Under the pieces are notes generated by a model. It saw only the letters and a program-made list of their open reading frames with translations. It was not told the DNA's origin and did no database searches. DNA of 64,000 nucleotides from Bacteroidota bacterium (GTDB lineage: Bacteria; Bacteroidota; Bacteroidia; B-17B0; Aurantibacillaceae), in NCBI GenBank assembly GCA_018267475.1, contig JAFDYI010000012.1, positions 62,001-126,000 of the forward strand, in the 5' to 3' direction. The position numbers and the translations under genes were made by a program. Positions 1-6,939 of the stretch are shown one piece after another (within the stretch, counting starts at the first letter, position 1; the number at the start of each line of letters is the position of its first letter).

Positions 1-391
1 CTTCGGCCCACCAAGGAAATTGAATAAATGCTTTTTCCCAATTATTTGCGTTAATAGTAAGCAATTCGCATTTTTCTATGGCTTGAAAAGTATAATTAGA
101 AGCCGTTTTGTTTCTTATAGCCGGCAGGTCGCCAATAAAATGCCTTTCTTCAGCAAAATACACAATAGATTCTTTACCCTTTTTGTCTGTGCTATATTGT
201 CGTAAACAACCTTTTAAAACGAAGATAGAAAATTTAGGGGTTTCACCCGCTCTTAAAATAAGTTCGTTTTTACTAAATGTTTTAAATTCCCACAATGCAA
301 GAAATGGTTTAAACTGCCCTTCGGGTATAGTCGCCCTTTTTTGAAGTTCTTCCAAAAATAAAGCGCTATCATATTCGTTGATGTTTTCCAT
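1..391 (-). CDS. Crp/Fnr family transcriptional regulator, N-terminal part (cut by window edge)
   Basis: The minus strand is open from an ATG at 391 to the window edge, giving about 130 residues of a cyclic-nucleotide-binding-type beta-roll. Family-typical features are an N-terminal helix, then LILRAGE near residue 45, FVLKGCLRQY near 60, a GKE turn near 70 and FIGDLPA near 88. The DNA-binding helix-turn-helix would lie beyond the edge. Bacteroidota Crp/Fnr relatives of this kind often lack conserved cAMP contacts, so the ligand is unknown. A TACATTTG box stands about 50 bases upstream. I am confident of the family but not of the regulon. Confidence 0.85.
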   Translation of the reverse strand, partial: MENINEYDSALFLEELQKRATIPEGQFKPFLALWEFKTFSKNELILRAGETPKFSIFVLKGCLRQYSTDKKGKESIVYFAEERHFIGDLPAIRNKTASNYTFQAIEKCELLTINANNWEKAFIQFPWWAE

Positions 392-442
392 TTATAGGTA
401 TGGTATGTTGAGCTTCAACACTCGATAGTAAAAAGGCTATGT

Positions 443-450
443 CAAATGTA
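443..450 (-). promoter_or_regulatory. Bacteroidota -7 box (TACATTTG) for the Crp/Fnr gene
   Basis: Read on the minus strand, TACATTTG matches the TAnnTTTG consensus and lies about 50 bases before the ATG at 391. No strong -33 element is obvious. Confidence 0.45.
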
Positions 451-587
451 CAAATGTTTTTTTAGAAAACAGATTCGCTTAACCGGTGCCAAGCCGGTGT
501 TATAGAGCGCATTATAGTTATCTCATCTGGATGGTTAATGCCTTTTTGGGGACAATGCTCTTTAATAAATAAAAGTAACGGTGGGTA

Positions 588-1118
588 TTAAGATTCTTTT
601 CCGGTAGTTATTTTTTCTTGTGCTTTTTTACAAGCGTCCAGCATTTTTTGGGTTGCCTGTTCAGAAAAAGGTTCGCCTTTAATATCTTCAAACACATACG
701 TGCGGTTGCCTACGTGCATAATTTGGTAAAAATGAAACTCAGACATATCTGCAATACCCGACTGCCACATTAAGGTGGTGCTATCATTGGTAAAGTATTT
801 TTTTAGTTTATTTACATCGTCTGCTTCAATATCGGCTTTGCGTTGTTTTATATCTCCGTTGCTTTCTATTACAGATACTTGAAAATCTTTTCCTACTTTA
901 ATCAGGTATTCTCCGCTTGATTGCATAGCGGTATCTAGTACGCCTACGGTAGAGTCGGGTATAAGCGCATATATATTCATACCTGTTTTACTCATATCAA
1001 AGTAGTACATGCCTTGCGGCGCGGTAAGATCTTGTTCTTTTTTTTCTTTTTTTGTTCCGCACGACACAATGCTCGCGGCAATTACTAAGGATAATGTAGT
1101 TTTTAAAACCGTATTCAT
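588..1118 (-). CDS. Predicted lipoprotein of unknown function
   Basis: The protein has 176 residues from the ATG at 1118. This start is preferred over one four codons earlier because it gives a compact signal peptide, MNTVLKTTLSL, followed by a lipobox ending in IVSC. After the Cys comes a Lys/Glu-rich tether and then a soluble domain with no motif I recognise. The protein should be lipidated and membrane anchored. It is a single-gene unit, separated from the next minus-strand gene upstream by a terminator. The call rests only on the lipobox. Confidence 0.75.
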   Translation of the reverse strand: MNTVLKTTLSLVIAASIVSCGTKKEKKEQDLTAPQGMYYFDMSKTGMNIYALIPDSTVGVLDTAMQSSGEYLIKVGKDFQVSVIESNGDIKQRKADIEADDVNKLKKYFTNDSTTLMWQSGIADMSEFHFYQIMHVGNRTYVFEDIKGEPFSEQATQKMLDACKKAQEKITTGKES

Positions 1119-1211
1119 AATACAAATCATTAAGGTGATAGGGCAAATGTAGGAAATATTGGGGATTAAAAAAGGGGTTTCGTCGAAAAAGTTACCGAAG
1201 GCGCGTAAATT

Positions 1212-1238
1212 AAAAAGCCCCGCTTGGCGGGGCTTTTT
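1212..1238 (-). terminator. Rho-independent terminator behind the histone-like gene
   Basis: A perfect 7-bp GC stem (GCCCCGC/GCGGGGC, loop TTG) is flanked by A and T runs that extend the stem. It begins directly after the stop codon of the minus-strand gene at 1241. Confidence 0.85.
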
Positions 1239-1240
1239 TT

Positions 1241-1354
1241 TTACTTCTTTTTAGAAGCTTTCTTTGCAGATTTTTTTGCTACTTTTTTAGTTGCTTTTTT
1301 AGCAACTTTTTTAGTGGCTTTTTTTACTGCTTTTTTTGCTGCTTTCTTTGCCAT
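1241..1354 (-). CDS. 37-residue Lys/Ala-rich histone H1-like peptide
   Basis: A complete small ORF (ATG at 1354, TAA at 1241) encodes a peptide built almost only from Lys, Ala, Thr, Val and Ser in repeating AKK/TKK/VAKK units, starting MAKKAAKKAVKK. This composition matches the C-terminal tails of bacterial histone H1-like proteins (Hc1 type) and suggests a DNA- or RNA-binding nucleoid protein. A strong terminator directly follows, which argues that it is a real gene. I see no good ribosome-binding site. It could be a free tail peptide descended from a longer H1-like protein. Confidence 0.7.
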   Translation of the reverse strand: MAKKAAKKAVKKATKKVAKKATKKVAKKSAKKASKKK

Positions 1355-1765
1355 GGTTTTTGTTTTTTGAGATTTATAGTGCTAAGTAACTACTTTATTA
1401 TGGCTGAACAACATTTTCTTTTGTATTTTTTTCAACATATTTTTGTTGATATTGTTAATTACGTTTTTTATTCAAAAATAATTTCAACTGTTTTTTGTTA
1501 GTATAAAAAAATATAAATAGGCTGCACGTGCTTATTTTACAAGTGTTTCAAAGGTTTAAAAAAATAAATAAAAACAAAAATAACAGAACTGTTTTTTTGT
1601 AAATGATAATTTTAAAAACATAAAAATATTTTTTACGAAACTTATTTTTTTGAGCCGCATTGAAACAAAAGAGAATAAAAAACAACAAATCCCATTTTTT
1701 AGAACATACTCGAATCAAAAAAATAAAATGCTTTTGTGCCGCAACAAAAAAATAACTACTGAAAT
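1355..1765. other. AT-rich stretch without recognisable gene
   Basis: About 410 bases are very rich in A and T homopolymers, with stops in all frames. It sits between the histone-like gene and a broken mobile-element ATPase. I see no RNA gene or convincing repeat. It is probably decayed sequence belonging to the tRNA-Lys island. Confidence 0.5.
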
Positions 1766-2062
1766 TTATGCCACACGATAGTATGGTTCAATCCCTGATG
1801 CGGAAAGATTTGTTGTGAGGTGGGTAATGAGTTTTGATGAAACAAATAAATCGTAACGAGATAAAAGTATTTCTGCCATTACGTTGCACTCATTGCCGTA
1901 ATACTTTAAATTATTTTCTGTGCTTAAATCATCAAAACAGTAATGTTTTGGTGTGTCTGCGCCGTTACTGCGATAAAAACTTTGCTTGCTGTAACGAGAA
2001 ATTATTTCGTAGCCCTGCGGTATAAATTTAAAGGAAATATTACAGTGCGAATCTCGTACGAA
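1766..2062 (-). pseudogene. Remnant of a P-loop ATPase (DnaC/IstB-like, mobile-element type)
   Basis: The minus strand is open for 98 codons between a stop at 2063-2065 and a stop at 1766, with no plausible start. The translation contains a Walker B-like HYCFDDLS, then YGNECNVMAEILLSRYDLF and ITHLTTNLSASGIE. This is the order expected in the second half of DnaC-like ATPases carried by Bacteroidota phages and integrative elements. The Walker A half is missing. The usual tail after TTNLSA..IE (a YGxRxxSR-type sensor region) is cut to YYRVA and a stop. The family is assigned from memory of such sequences, so the exact subfamily is uncertain. Confidence 0.7.
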
Positions 2063-2101
2063 TTATTAGAAGATGCGAGGAAATTGGCAGAATGATATGA
2101 T

Positions 2102-2458
2102 TTAATATGCTTGAACGAGAGAAGATAACGGGATGTTTAGTTTTTCATGAAAATTTCTTACCATTTCTAATGTGAGTTTACGCTTGCGATTTAAAATCTC
2201 ACTTACTCTTCCCTTATAACCAATAATTTCAGCAAGGTCTTTTTGTTTATAACCCATTTGTTCCATTCTAAATTTAATTGCCTCGATTGGATCTGGAGAT
2301 TCGGTGGGGTAATGTTCATTTTCATATTTTTCTATTAGGAAACCTAAAATTTCAAGCTCGTCACCTTCTTTTGTTTCAGGAATCGCATCAAAAATAACCT
2401 CTAAGCGCTTCAATGCTTTTTGATAATCTTTTTCTGTTTTAATGAGTTTTATATTCAT
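2102..2458 (-). CDS. higA: HigA-type antitoxin with helix-turn-helix
   Basis: A 118-residue protein has an acidic helical N-terminus (about 1-60) and a Cro/C1 helix-turn-helix at about 62-115, with YKQKDLAEIIGYKGRVSEIL as recognition region and RKLTLEMVR following. This is the HigA/HTH architecture in which the toxin gene comes first. It lies 11 bases downstream of the higB-like gene on the same strand. It should neutralise the toxin and repress the operon through the palindrome at 2801-2825. Confidence is high from the sequence together with the pairing. Confidence 0.9.
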   Translation of the reverse strand: MNIKLIKTEKDYQKALKRLEVIFDAIPETKEGDELEILGFLIEKYENEHYPTESPDPIEAIKFRMEQMGYKQKDLAEIIGYKGRVSEILNRKRKLTLEMVRNFHEKLNIPLSSLVQAY

Positions 2459-2469
2459 GATTTTTGTTT

Positions 2470-2763
2470 TTAAATTGTAGTCGCATCTATTTTGTCATAC
2501 TCGGCGTGTGTACCAATAAACCGTACCCACACCATTTTATATTTATAATGGATTTTCACAATAAGTCTATACGAGCTTCCTTTTATATCAAATACCACTC
2601 TATTATCTATCAAAAAACTTGCGCTTGGGTAATTTAGTTTTATATTCTTTGGTGAAAACCAATTCGCCTCAACCGCCTCGTCATACCAAGCTTTTAATTG
2701 CTGCTCACAATTTTTGTGCTTTTTCCAAAATGTTTTTATTGTTTTTTTAGCAATAACCCTCAC
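2470..2763 (-). CDS. higB: HigB-type mRNA interferase toxin
   Basis: A 97-residue RelE-superfamily toxin of the HigB branch. Supporting features are an N-terminal AKKTIKTFWKKH helix, VVFDIKGSSYRLIVKIHY in the central sheet and WVRFIGTHAEYDKID near the C-terminus, all typical of HigB ribosome-dependent nucleases. It is the first gene of a two-gene operon with higA. A 25-base palindrome overlaps the expected promoter just upstream. The gene looks intact although its neighbours on both sides are broken, as expected for an addiction module outliving its element. Confidence 0.9.
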   Translation of the reverse strand: MRVIAKKTIKTFWKKHKNCEQQLKAWYDEAVEANWFSPKNIKLNYPSASFLIDNRVVFDIKGSSYRLIVKIHYKYKMVWVRFIGTHAEYDKIDATTI

Positions 2764-2800
2764 GTTTTTTTGTTTGATACAAAGATGCCAATTTTTATTT

Positions 2801-2825
2801 AAAAGTTCCCATTTTGGGAACTTTT
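2801..2825 (-). promoter_or_regulatory. Palindromic operator in the higBA promoter
   Basis: AAAAGTTCCCA and TGGGAACTTTT form a perfect 11-bp inverted repeat with a 3-base centre, about 40 bases before the higB start. A CATCTTTG sequence resembling a -7 box lies between it and the gene, so the palindrome covers the -33 region. HigA autorepression is the likely function. Confidence 0.7.
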
Positions 2826-2892
2826 TTATTTTACCTATTTTGAAAGACCCTTTAAGGATAGATTAGATTCACAACAATTATTGAACAAACAT

Positions 2893-3038
2893 ATGAGGCA
2901 AGAAAGAATAAATCTAAGTAAATGTAGGGCGATATTTCAAAAAACGGAAAAATATATACTGATGAGCAAATTATTGCTATCAGAGACTTTTTGTATCAAT
3001 TGGCAGAAATTAACTATGTAGTTTTTATAGCAAAATGA
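2893..3038 (+). pseudogene. Frameshifted small ORF of mobile-element type
   Basis: An ATG at 2893 starts MRQERINLSKCRAIFQK. The same sequence then continues one frame over as NGKIYTDEQIIAIRDFLY, followed by QLAEINYVVFIAK and a stop at 3036. Adding one A to the six-A run near 2939-2944 would restore a 48-residue protein. The repaired sequence resembles small proteins with a K.G..YTDEQI..IRDFLYQLAEI pattern that I recall from Bacteroidota plasmids and integrative elements. Either the gene is dead or the homopolymer was miscalled. It points away from higBA. Confidence 0.6.
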
Positions 3039-3141
3039 TAGATTAGAACGAGAAAAAGAAAAGACCTGCTTGGATTTGAACAAAACCTCCTAAAAAATGG
3101 GGGCAAAAAGGCGCTAAAAAAGCAGAACAAAGTTCGAACAA

Positions 3142-3179
3142 AAAAGCCTTTGATAATCAATGAATTATCAAAGGCTTTT
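3142..3179 (-). terminator. Strong bidirectional terminator behind tRNA-Lys
   Basis: AAAAGCCTTTGATAAT and ATTATCAAAGGCTTTT form a perfect 16-bp stem with a 6-base loop, starting 6 bases past the tRNA 3' end. T runs on both sides allow termination in both directions. Confidence 0.8.
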
Positions 3180-3185
3180 GTTGGA

Positions 3186-3261
3186 TGGTGATCCCGCTGG
3201 GATTCGAACCCAGGACCCTTACATTAAAAGTGTAATGCTCTACCGGCTGAGCTACGGAATC
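3186..3261 (-). tRNA. tRNA-Lys (anticodon TTT), CCA encoded
   Basis: The minus strand folds as a full cloverleaf. Acceptor arms are GATTCCG and CGGGATC, the D-arm is GCTCAGCCGGTAGAGC, the anticodon stem is TTACA/TGTAA with loop CTTTTAA (anticodon TTT), and the T-arm is CTGGGTTCGAATCCCAG. Discriminator A and an encoded CCA end the gene. Decayed mobile-element genes lie on its 3' side, making it a candidate old integration target. Confidence 0.97.
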
Positions 3262-3374
3262 GTTTACCTCACTTTTATCGTTAAAACAGATAACTTAATA
3301 AAGAACAGCGATTTTTTCAAATCGGGGTGCAAATATAACGGCTTTTTTTAATTGTAAAAATTTTTTCGGAAAAT

Positions 3375-4325
3375 TTATTTTTTTATCCAACGATAAAAAA
3401 AACGACTTAACGTATCGGAAAACAGATAAGACCCCCGCAAGGTAGTAACCATAGGCGATATGTAATTTTTTTTATCCATAGCTAAAGGCATATCTTGAAA
3501 AGAAACAAAAGGCACTTGGGCATGCTCTGCTATTTTTTTTATAGAATCTATGCAAGAGACGCGGTTGGGCTGTTTTTGGGCTGTTTCTTGCAGTATAGGC
3601 GATTCGTACAGAAGCACTCGTATGTTTTTTTCTTTACACAAATAGAGTATCTTGTTTAAATACTCGCTGCGCAGAGGACTCCAATTAAAATAATAACCCT
3701 GTGGATATTTCTTTTTTAACTGCTCGTAGTGGTTGTCCCAAACCATTTTTGCCGGCGGCTCAAAGCCATCAGGATAATAGGGCTTTTGCTTTTTAGTAAC
3801 GTAGTGTTTCCAGCCCTGCAAAGCCTTAAAAAAAGTTTGGTGGTTGTAATATACATAGCGCATTAAAGGAATAAATTGGTAATTGTAAAAAGGGTTGTCG
3901 CACTGGCGTACGGTGTTTGCAACTACCGTGTCTTCTAAAAAGGCAGAAAACCGATACGAATAAAAGGTGTTGTAGTTGGTATCAAACGACTCGGGTGTAA
4001 CAAACAACAGCAGGTATTTAGGTGCTGCATTATTTTTTAAATATAAATATAAATATAAATGCAAATAGTTATCCGCAAAATCGCTATGACTTTCAGCTAA
4101 ATTGTAGCAAGATAGTTGGGTATTTTTTGTGATGATATCCGGCGCCACCATCCATAAGGGCTCGCAAGGCCCTAATATCAAAACATCAGCCTTTATTTGG
4201 CGAGCGGTAATGTAGCTGGTTTTGATGTTGAGATTGTGCTTGATTCCAAAATCAAAAAAAAGGTACAGCAAAAAAAGACTGGTTGCAAATAGAAATAGAA
4301 AAAATATAGCTTTCGTTTTTTTCAC
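3375..4325 (-). CDS. Membrane-anchored SGNH/DltD-like protein of unknown function
   Basis: A 316-residue protein has an N-terminal signal anchor (residues about 5-26), then ADVLILGPCEPLW, YNLAESHSDF and YLLLFVTPESF. This pattern resembles DltD/SGNH-like proteins in polysaccharide modification, where the first block normally carries a GSS or GNS nucleophile motif. Here it reads GPC, and the C-terminal block (TLRGSYLFSDTLS) lacks an obvious Asp-His pair, so catalysis is doubtful. A 6-bp tandem repeat inside the gene encodes a LYLYLYL run. The fold assignment is inferred from local patterns only. Confidence 0.5.
   Translation of the reverse strand: MKKTKAIFFLFLFATSLFLLYLFFDFGIKHNLNIKTSYITARQIKADVLILGPCEPLWMVAPDIITKNTQLSCYNLAESHSDFADNYLHLYLYLYLKNNAAPKYLLLFVTPESFDTNYNTFYSYRFSAFLEDTVVANTVRQCDNPFYNYQFIPLMRYVYYNHQTFFKALQGWKHYVTKKQKPYYPDGFEPPAKMVWDNHYEQLKKKYPQGYYFNWSPLRSEYLNKILYLCKEKNIRVLLYESPILQETAQKQPNRVSCIDSIKKIAEHAQVPFVSFQDMPLAMDKKNYISPMVTTLRGSYLFSDTLSRFFYRWIKK
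4039..4060. repeat. 6-bp tandem repeat (AAATAT, about 3.7 copies) inside a CDS
   Basis: Three complete AAATAT units and one partial unit. On the coding strand they give alternating Leu-Tyr, so gain or loss of a unit keeps the frame. Confidence 0.85.
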
Positions 4326-4375
4326 AATAGATGCGTGCGGCGTTTTTATTTTTTAACAGAGTGCGGGCATGACTT

Positions 4376-5020
4376 TTATGCGTCTTTTTTGTTCGGTATT
4401 TTGTATTTTCTTGTCCAAAATATAATTAACGGGGCCATAAGAGCGGTGGGTAAAAGCCAAGCCATTATCGAGGGTAAAAGGGTGTTGTTTACCACTAAAA
4501 AAGCGGTAGTAGAGGCAATGTAGCTCCCCGTCATCCGCTGTATATGAGTAGTAAGAAAAAAGTTTTTTATTTTTGATTTTCCTGTAAAGTTTAAACGGTC
4601 TTGATAAGAAAAGAACAAGCCAATAAAGCCAAAAACCATAAAAATAATTCCGAAATAATTTTCTTGTGTAAAATTAAAAATACCAAAACCTACAAAAGCA
4701 ACAGAAAACAACAACATGATTATCGTTAAAAACCAATCGTATTTATTTACATCTGTCAGCTTTTTTTTGTGTAAGTACCTAAGGCCTGTAAGCAACATGT
4801 AAATAGTGAATATGCTAATTAAAAATAAAAAATAGTTAGGATGTAAGTAAGACATAGGGATGGCCACCACCGAGTTGATAAGCATGGCATAGAAATAGGC
4901 TTTCCCCACCTTTTTATGTATGGCGGTTCCCTTTTTTACAATTAAAATATACAAGCCAAGCGCTAAACTTAAACCCCCGCACAAAATATGTGTTATTAAT
5001 AATACTTTAAAAATTTCCAT
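4376..5020 (-). CDS. DUF2306-type multi-pass membrane protein
   Basis: A 214-residue protein with about six hydrophobic segments. The first carries THILCGGLSLALGLYIL and is followed by KKGTAIHKKVGKAYFYAM, the pattern of the DUF2306 predicted membrane family, in which His residues recur in the first two helices. A further conserved-looking His lies in FLTTHIQRMTGSYIA. The function is unknown, and heme or quinone binding is sometimes suggested from the His pattern. A short truncated ORF overlaps its 5' end by 25 bases. Confidence 0.7.
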   Translation of the reverse strand: MEIFKVLLITHILCGGLSLALGLYILIVKKGTAIHKKVGKAYFYAMLINSVVAIPMSYLHPNYFLFLISIFTIYMLLTGLRYLHKKKLTDVNKYDWFLTIIMLLFSVAFVGFGIFNFTQENYFGIIFMVFGFIGLFFSYQDRLNFTGKSKIKNFFLTTHIQRMTGSYIASTTAFLVVNNTLLPSIMAWLLPTALMAPLIIFWTRKYKIPNKKDA

Positions 5021-5166
5021 TGTTTTTGCTGGTTATTAGTTGGCACAACAGCCTCATTTAAGTAATTTAAATCGGTTATTAGGTTTTGTTTGGATAGCGT
5101 TTGCCCCAACAAAATGTGCTGTTTAAGCATAAACAGTATAATAAAAAACCGAGTTGTATATCTCAT
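4996..5166 (-). pseudogene. Truncated exported-protein fragment (56 codons)
   Basis: ATG at 5166 and TAA at 4996. The product begins with a signal-peptide-like stretch (MRYTTRFFIILFMLKQHILLG) and continues QTLSKQNLITDLNYLNEAV, resembling the first residues of a mature S41-type peptidase. It then runs into the start of the DUF2306 gene in another frame and stops. It sits 21 bases after the mqnA stop and looks like the 5' stump of a gene lost by deletion. A real 56-residue secreted peptide is possible. The S41 resemblance is weak. Confidence 0.4.
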
Positions 5167-5187
5167 TTTGTGTCGTTTCAGTTTACT

Positions 5188-5934
5188 TTATATTTGCTGT
5201 ATTAAATTTAAAAAAAGATTCATAGCCCGCCTTTTTGGTTCGTCAAAAACATAACTAATTCTTTGGGTAAGGTAGGTTTTTATTAACTCTTTTGGTAAGT
5301 GGGTGGGTTCTTTTTGTAGTGCTTCATCAAGCTGTTCTATACCTTGCTGCATGGCTTCTTCCATCTTAATAATAAACTCGGGAGCTATTTTTTTTGTGCT
5401 TACCCAAGCAGCTGCAATAAAGGGTAAACCTGAAAAGCAATTCCATTCCCAAGCTAAATCATATTCGTAGGGATGGGTTCCGTTTAAAGAAAAACACCGG
5501 TCGCCAATAACTACGGCAGCTTCTTTTTGTTTTAGTTGTGTTTCAAAGCCTGCTTGTGCCGCTACAAATTGAGGCTGTACCTCCCAATAAAAACGACACA
5601 ATACTTGCGCCAGCATGATAGAGCTGCGCGATTGGTAATCTAAGTAAATGGTTTCTATTTCTTCTAACGGTACCGTGCTATACAGTTTTACAGTATCTAC
5701 CACGCCGTTGCTGCCAATGCAATAGTTGCCAATAATGTGGTATTCTTTTAATAATGGAATAACAGCTACCGGCACCAAACCCATATCCACCGTGCCCTCT
5801 ACTAGTTTTTGAGCACATACCGAGGGTATATCCAACTGCAAATCCATTTCATGATATACGGCGTGTTGAATAATGCCATGGCGAAGGGGTAAAGTATTGG
5901 TATATTTTACAATAGAAAGAGCGTATTTTTCCAT
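5188..5934 (-). CDS. mqnA: Chorismate dehydratase MqnA (futalosine menaquinone pathway)
   Basis: A 248-residue periplasmic-binding-protein-like fold enzyme that removes water from chorismate to give 3-enolpyruvyl-benzoate, the first step of the futalosine route to menaquinone. The N-terminus SIVKYTNTLPLRHGI, the DMGLVPVAVIPLL block at about residue 50 and YLDYQSRSSIMLAQVL near 100 fit MqnA rather than MqnD. It is the third gene of purN-DUF3467-mqnA, with only 3 bases between it and the preceding gene. The function is secure at family level. Confidence 0.88.
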   Translation of the reverse strand: MEKYALSIVKYTNTLPLRHGIIQHAVYHEMDLQLDIPSVCAQKLVEGTVDMGLVPVAVIPLLKEYHIIGNYCIGSNGVVDTVKLYSTVPLEEIETIYLDYQSRSSIMLAQVLCRFYWEVQPQFVAAQAGFETQLKQKEAAVVIGDRCFSLNGTHPYEYDLAWEWNCFSGLPFIAAAWVSTKKIAPEFIIKMEEAMQQGIEQLDEALQKEPTHLPKELIKTYLTQRISYVFDEPKRRAMNLFLNLIQQI

Positions 5935-5937
5935 GGC

Positions 5938-6249
5938 TTAGGCCTGCCCTTTTGGGGAACCAAAATTTAAAGGCAACGCGTTTATTTCAGCTTCTTTTAT
6001 TTTGCCATGTATCTGCTCGTATTTCATGATGTTTTCGCTTAGTGCCAGCATCAAGCGCTTGGCGTGCTGAGGCGTAAGCAAGATGCGCGATTTTACCCGC
6101 GCCTTGGGTACTCCGGGCATAATTTTCACAAAATCTATCACAAACTCTGAGGGAGAGTGCGTAATAATAGCTAAGTTACTATATGTGCCTTCAGCTACAT
6201 CTTCGCTTAACTCTATGTTCAATTGGTTTTCTTGAGGGTTGTTTTCCAT
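5938..6249 (-). CDS. DUF3467 family protein
   Basis: A 103-residue soluble protein matching the small DUF3467 family: an acidic N-terminus, then YSNLAIITHSPSEFVIDF, a PGVPKARVKSRILLTP segment and HAKRLMLALSENIMKYE. The family occurs widely in Bacteroidota and has no established function. It lies tightly between purN (33 bases upstream) and mqnA (3 bases downstream), suggesting co-transcription. Confidence 0.85.
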   Translation of the reverse strand: MENNPQENQLNIELSEDVAEGTYSNLAIITHSPSEFVIDFVKIMPGVPKARVKSRILLTPQHAKRLMLALSENIMKYEQIHGKIKEAEINALPLNFGSPKGQA

Positions 6250-6282
6250 ACATATATTTTTATCAAAGATACGAAACTGTTT

Positions 6283-6864
6283 TTATTTTACTTGCAAATG
6301 CGCTACTACTTGCTCTACTGCCTTAGGGAAATACGTATATTCCAACTCATGAATTTTTTTTGCTACGGTTTCGGGTGTGTCGTGCGGCTCTATACAGCAT
6401 GTTTTTTGCATGATGATAGCGCCTTTGTCGTACTCTTCGTTTACATAATGCACGGTAATGCCGCTTTCTTTTTCTTTTGCTTGTATTACGGCTTGATGCA
6501 CGTGCATGCCGTACATGCCTTTTCCTCCGTATTTAGGCAACAAAGCCGGATGTATGTTGATGATGCGGTTAGGAAAGGCGGTTACCAATTTTTCCGGAAT
6601 TTTTAATAAAAAGCCGGCCAGAACCAGCACATCTACTTTTTCGGTTTTTAAAAAATCAATAATCTGCTCGGTATAATGAAGCAATGCTTGCTTAGAAATA
6701 ATATGTACGTTTTTTTTGTAGGCCTCTGCCCGTTTTATAACGCCGGCTTGAGGGTTGTTGGTAATCACAATTTTTATTTTTACCTCTTTGCTGGAAGCAA
6801 AATACTGAATTAAGTTTTCTACGTTAGTTCCGCTACCCGAAGCAAATAATGCCAAATTTATCAT
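6283..6864 (-). CDS. purN: Phosphoribosylglycinamide formyltransferase
   Basis: A 193-residue GART enzyme that transfers a formyl group from 10-formyl-THF to GAR in purine synthesis. The start LALFASGSGTNVENLI binds phosphate. The catalytic Asn-His-Asp set is visible as IINIHPALLPKYGGKGMYG with a downstream HYVNEEYDKGAII. The length is normal. It is the first gene of the purN-DUF3467-mqnA run and is divergent from lgt. Confidence 0.95.
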   Translation of the reverse strand: MINLALFASGSGTNVENLIQYFASSKEVKIKIVITNNPQAGVIKRAEAYKKNVHIISKQALLHYTEQIIDFLKTEKVDVLVLAGFLLKIPEKLVTAFPNRIINIHPALLPKYGGKGMYGMHVHQAVIQAKEKESGITVHYVNEEYDKGAIIMQKTCCIEPHDTPETVAKKIHELEYTYFPKAVEQVVAHLQVK

Positions 6865-6922
6865 GCTTCAAAAATAATCATTTTAGAGGCATAAACTTAG
6901 GTATTTATTGATTAAATTGTTC

Positions 6923-6930
6923 TATTTTTG
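6923..6930 (+). promoter_or_regulatory. -7 box (TATTTTTG) for lgt, near-leaderless
   Basis: A TAnnTTTG match ends only 9 bases before the lgt ATG at 6940, so transcription probably starts within a few bases of the start codon. Confidence 0.55.
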
Positions 6931-6939
6931 CCCCAATTG

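Noticed and set aside
1834-2025. Plus-strand 63-codon ORF with several Cys residues
   Set aside because: It lies antisense to the ATPase remnant, whose minus-strand frame gives a much better protein. The Cys pattern is a by-product of that coding.
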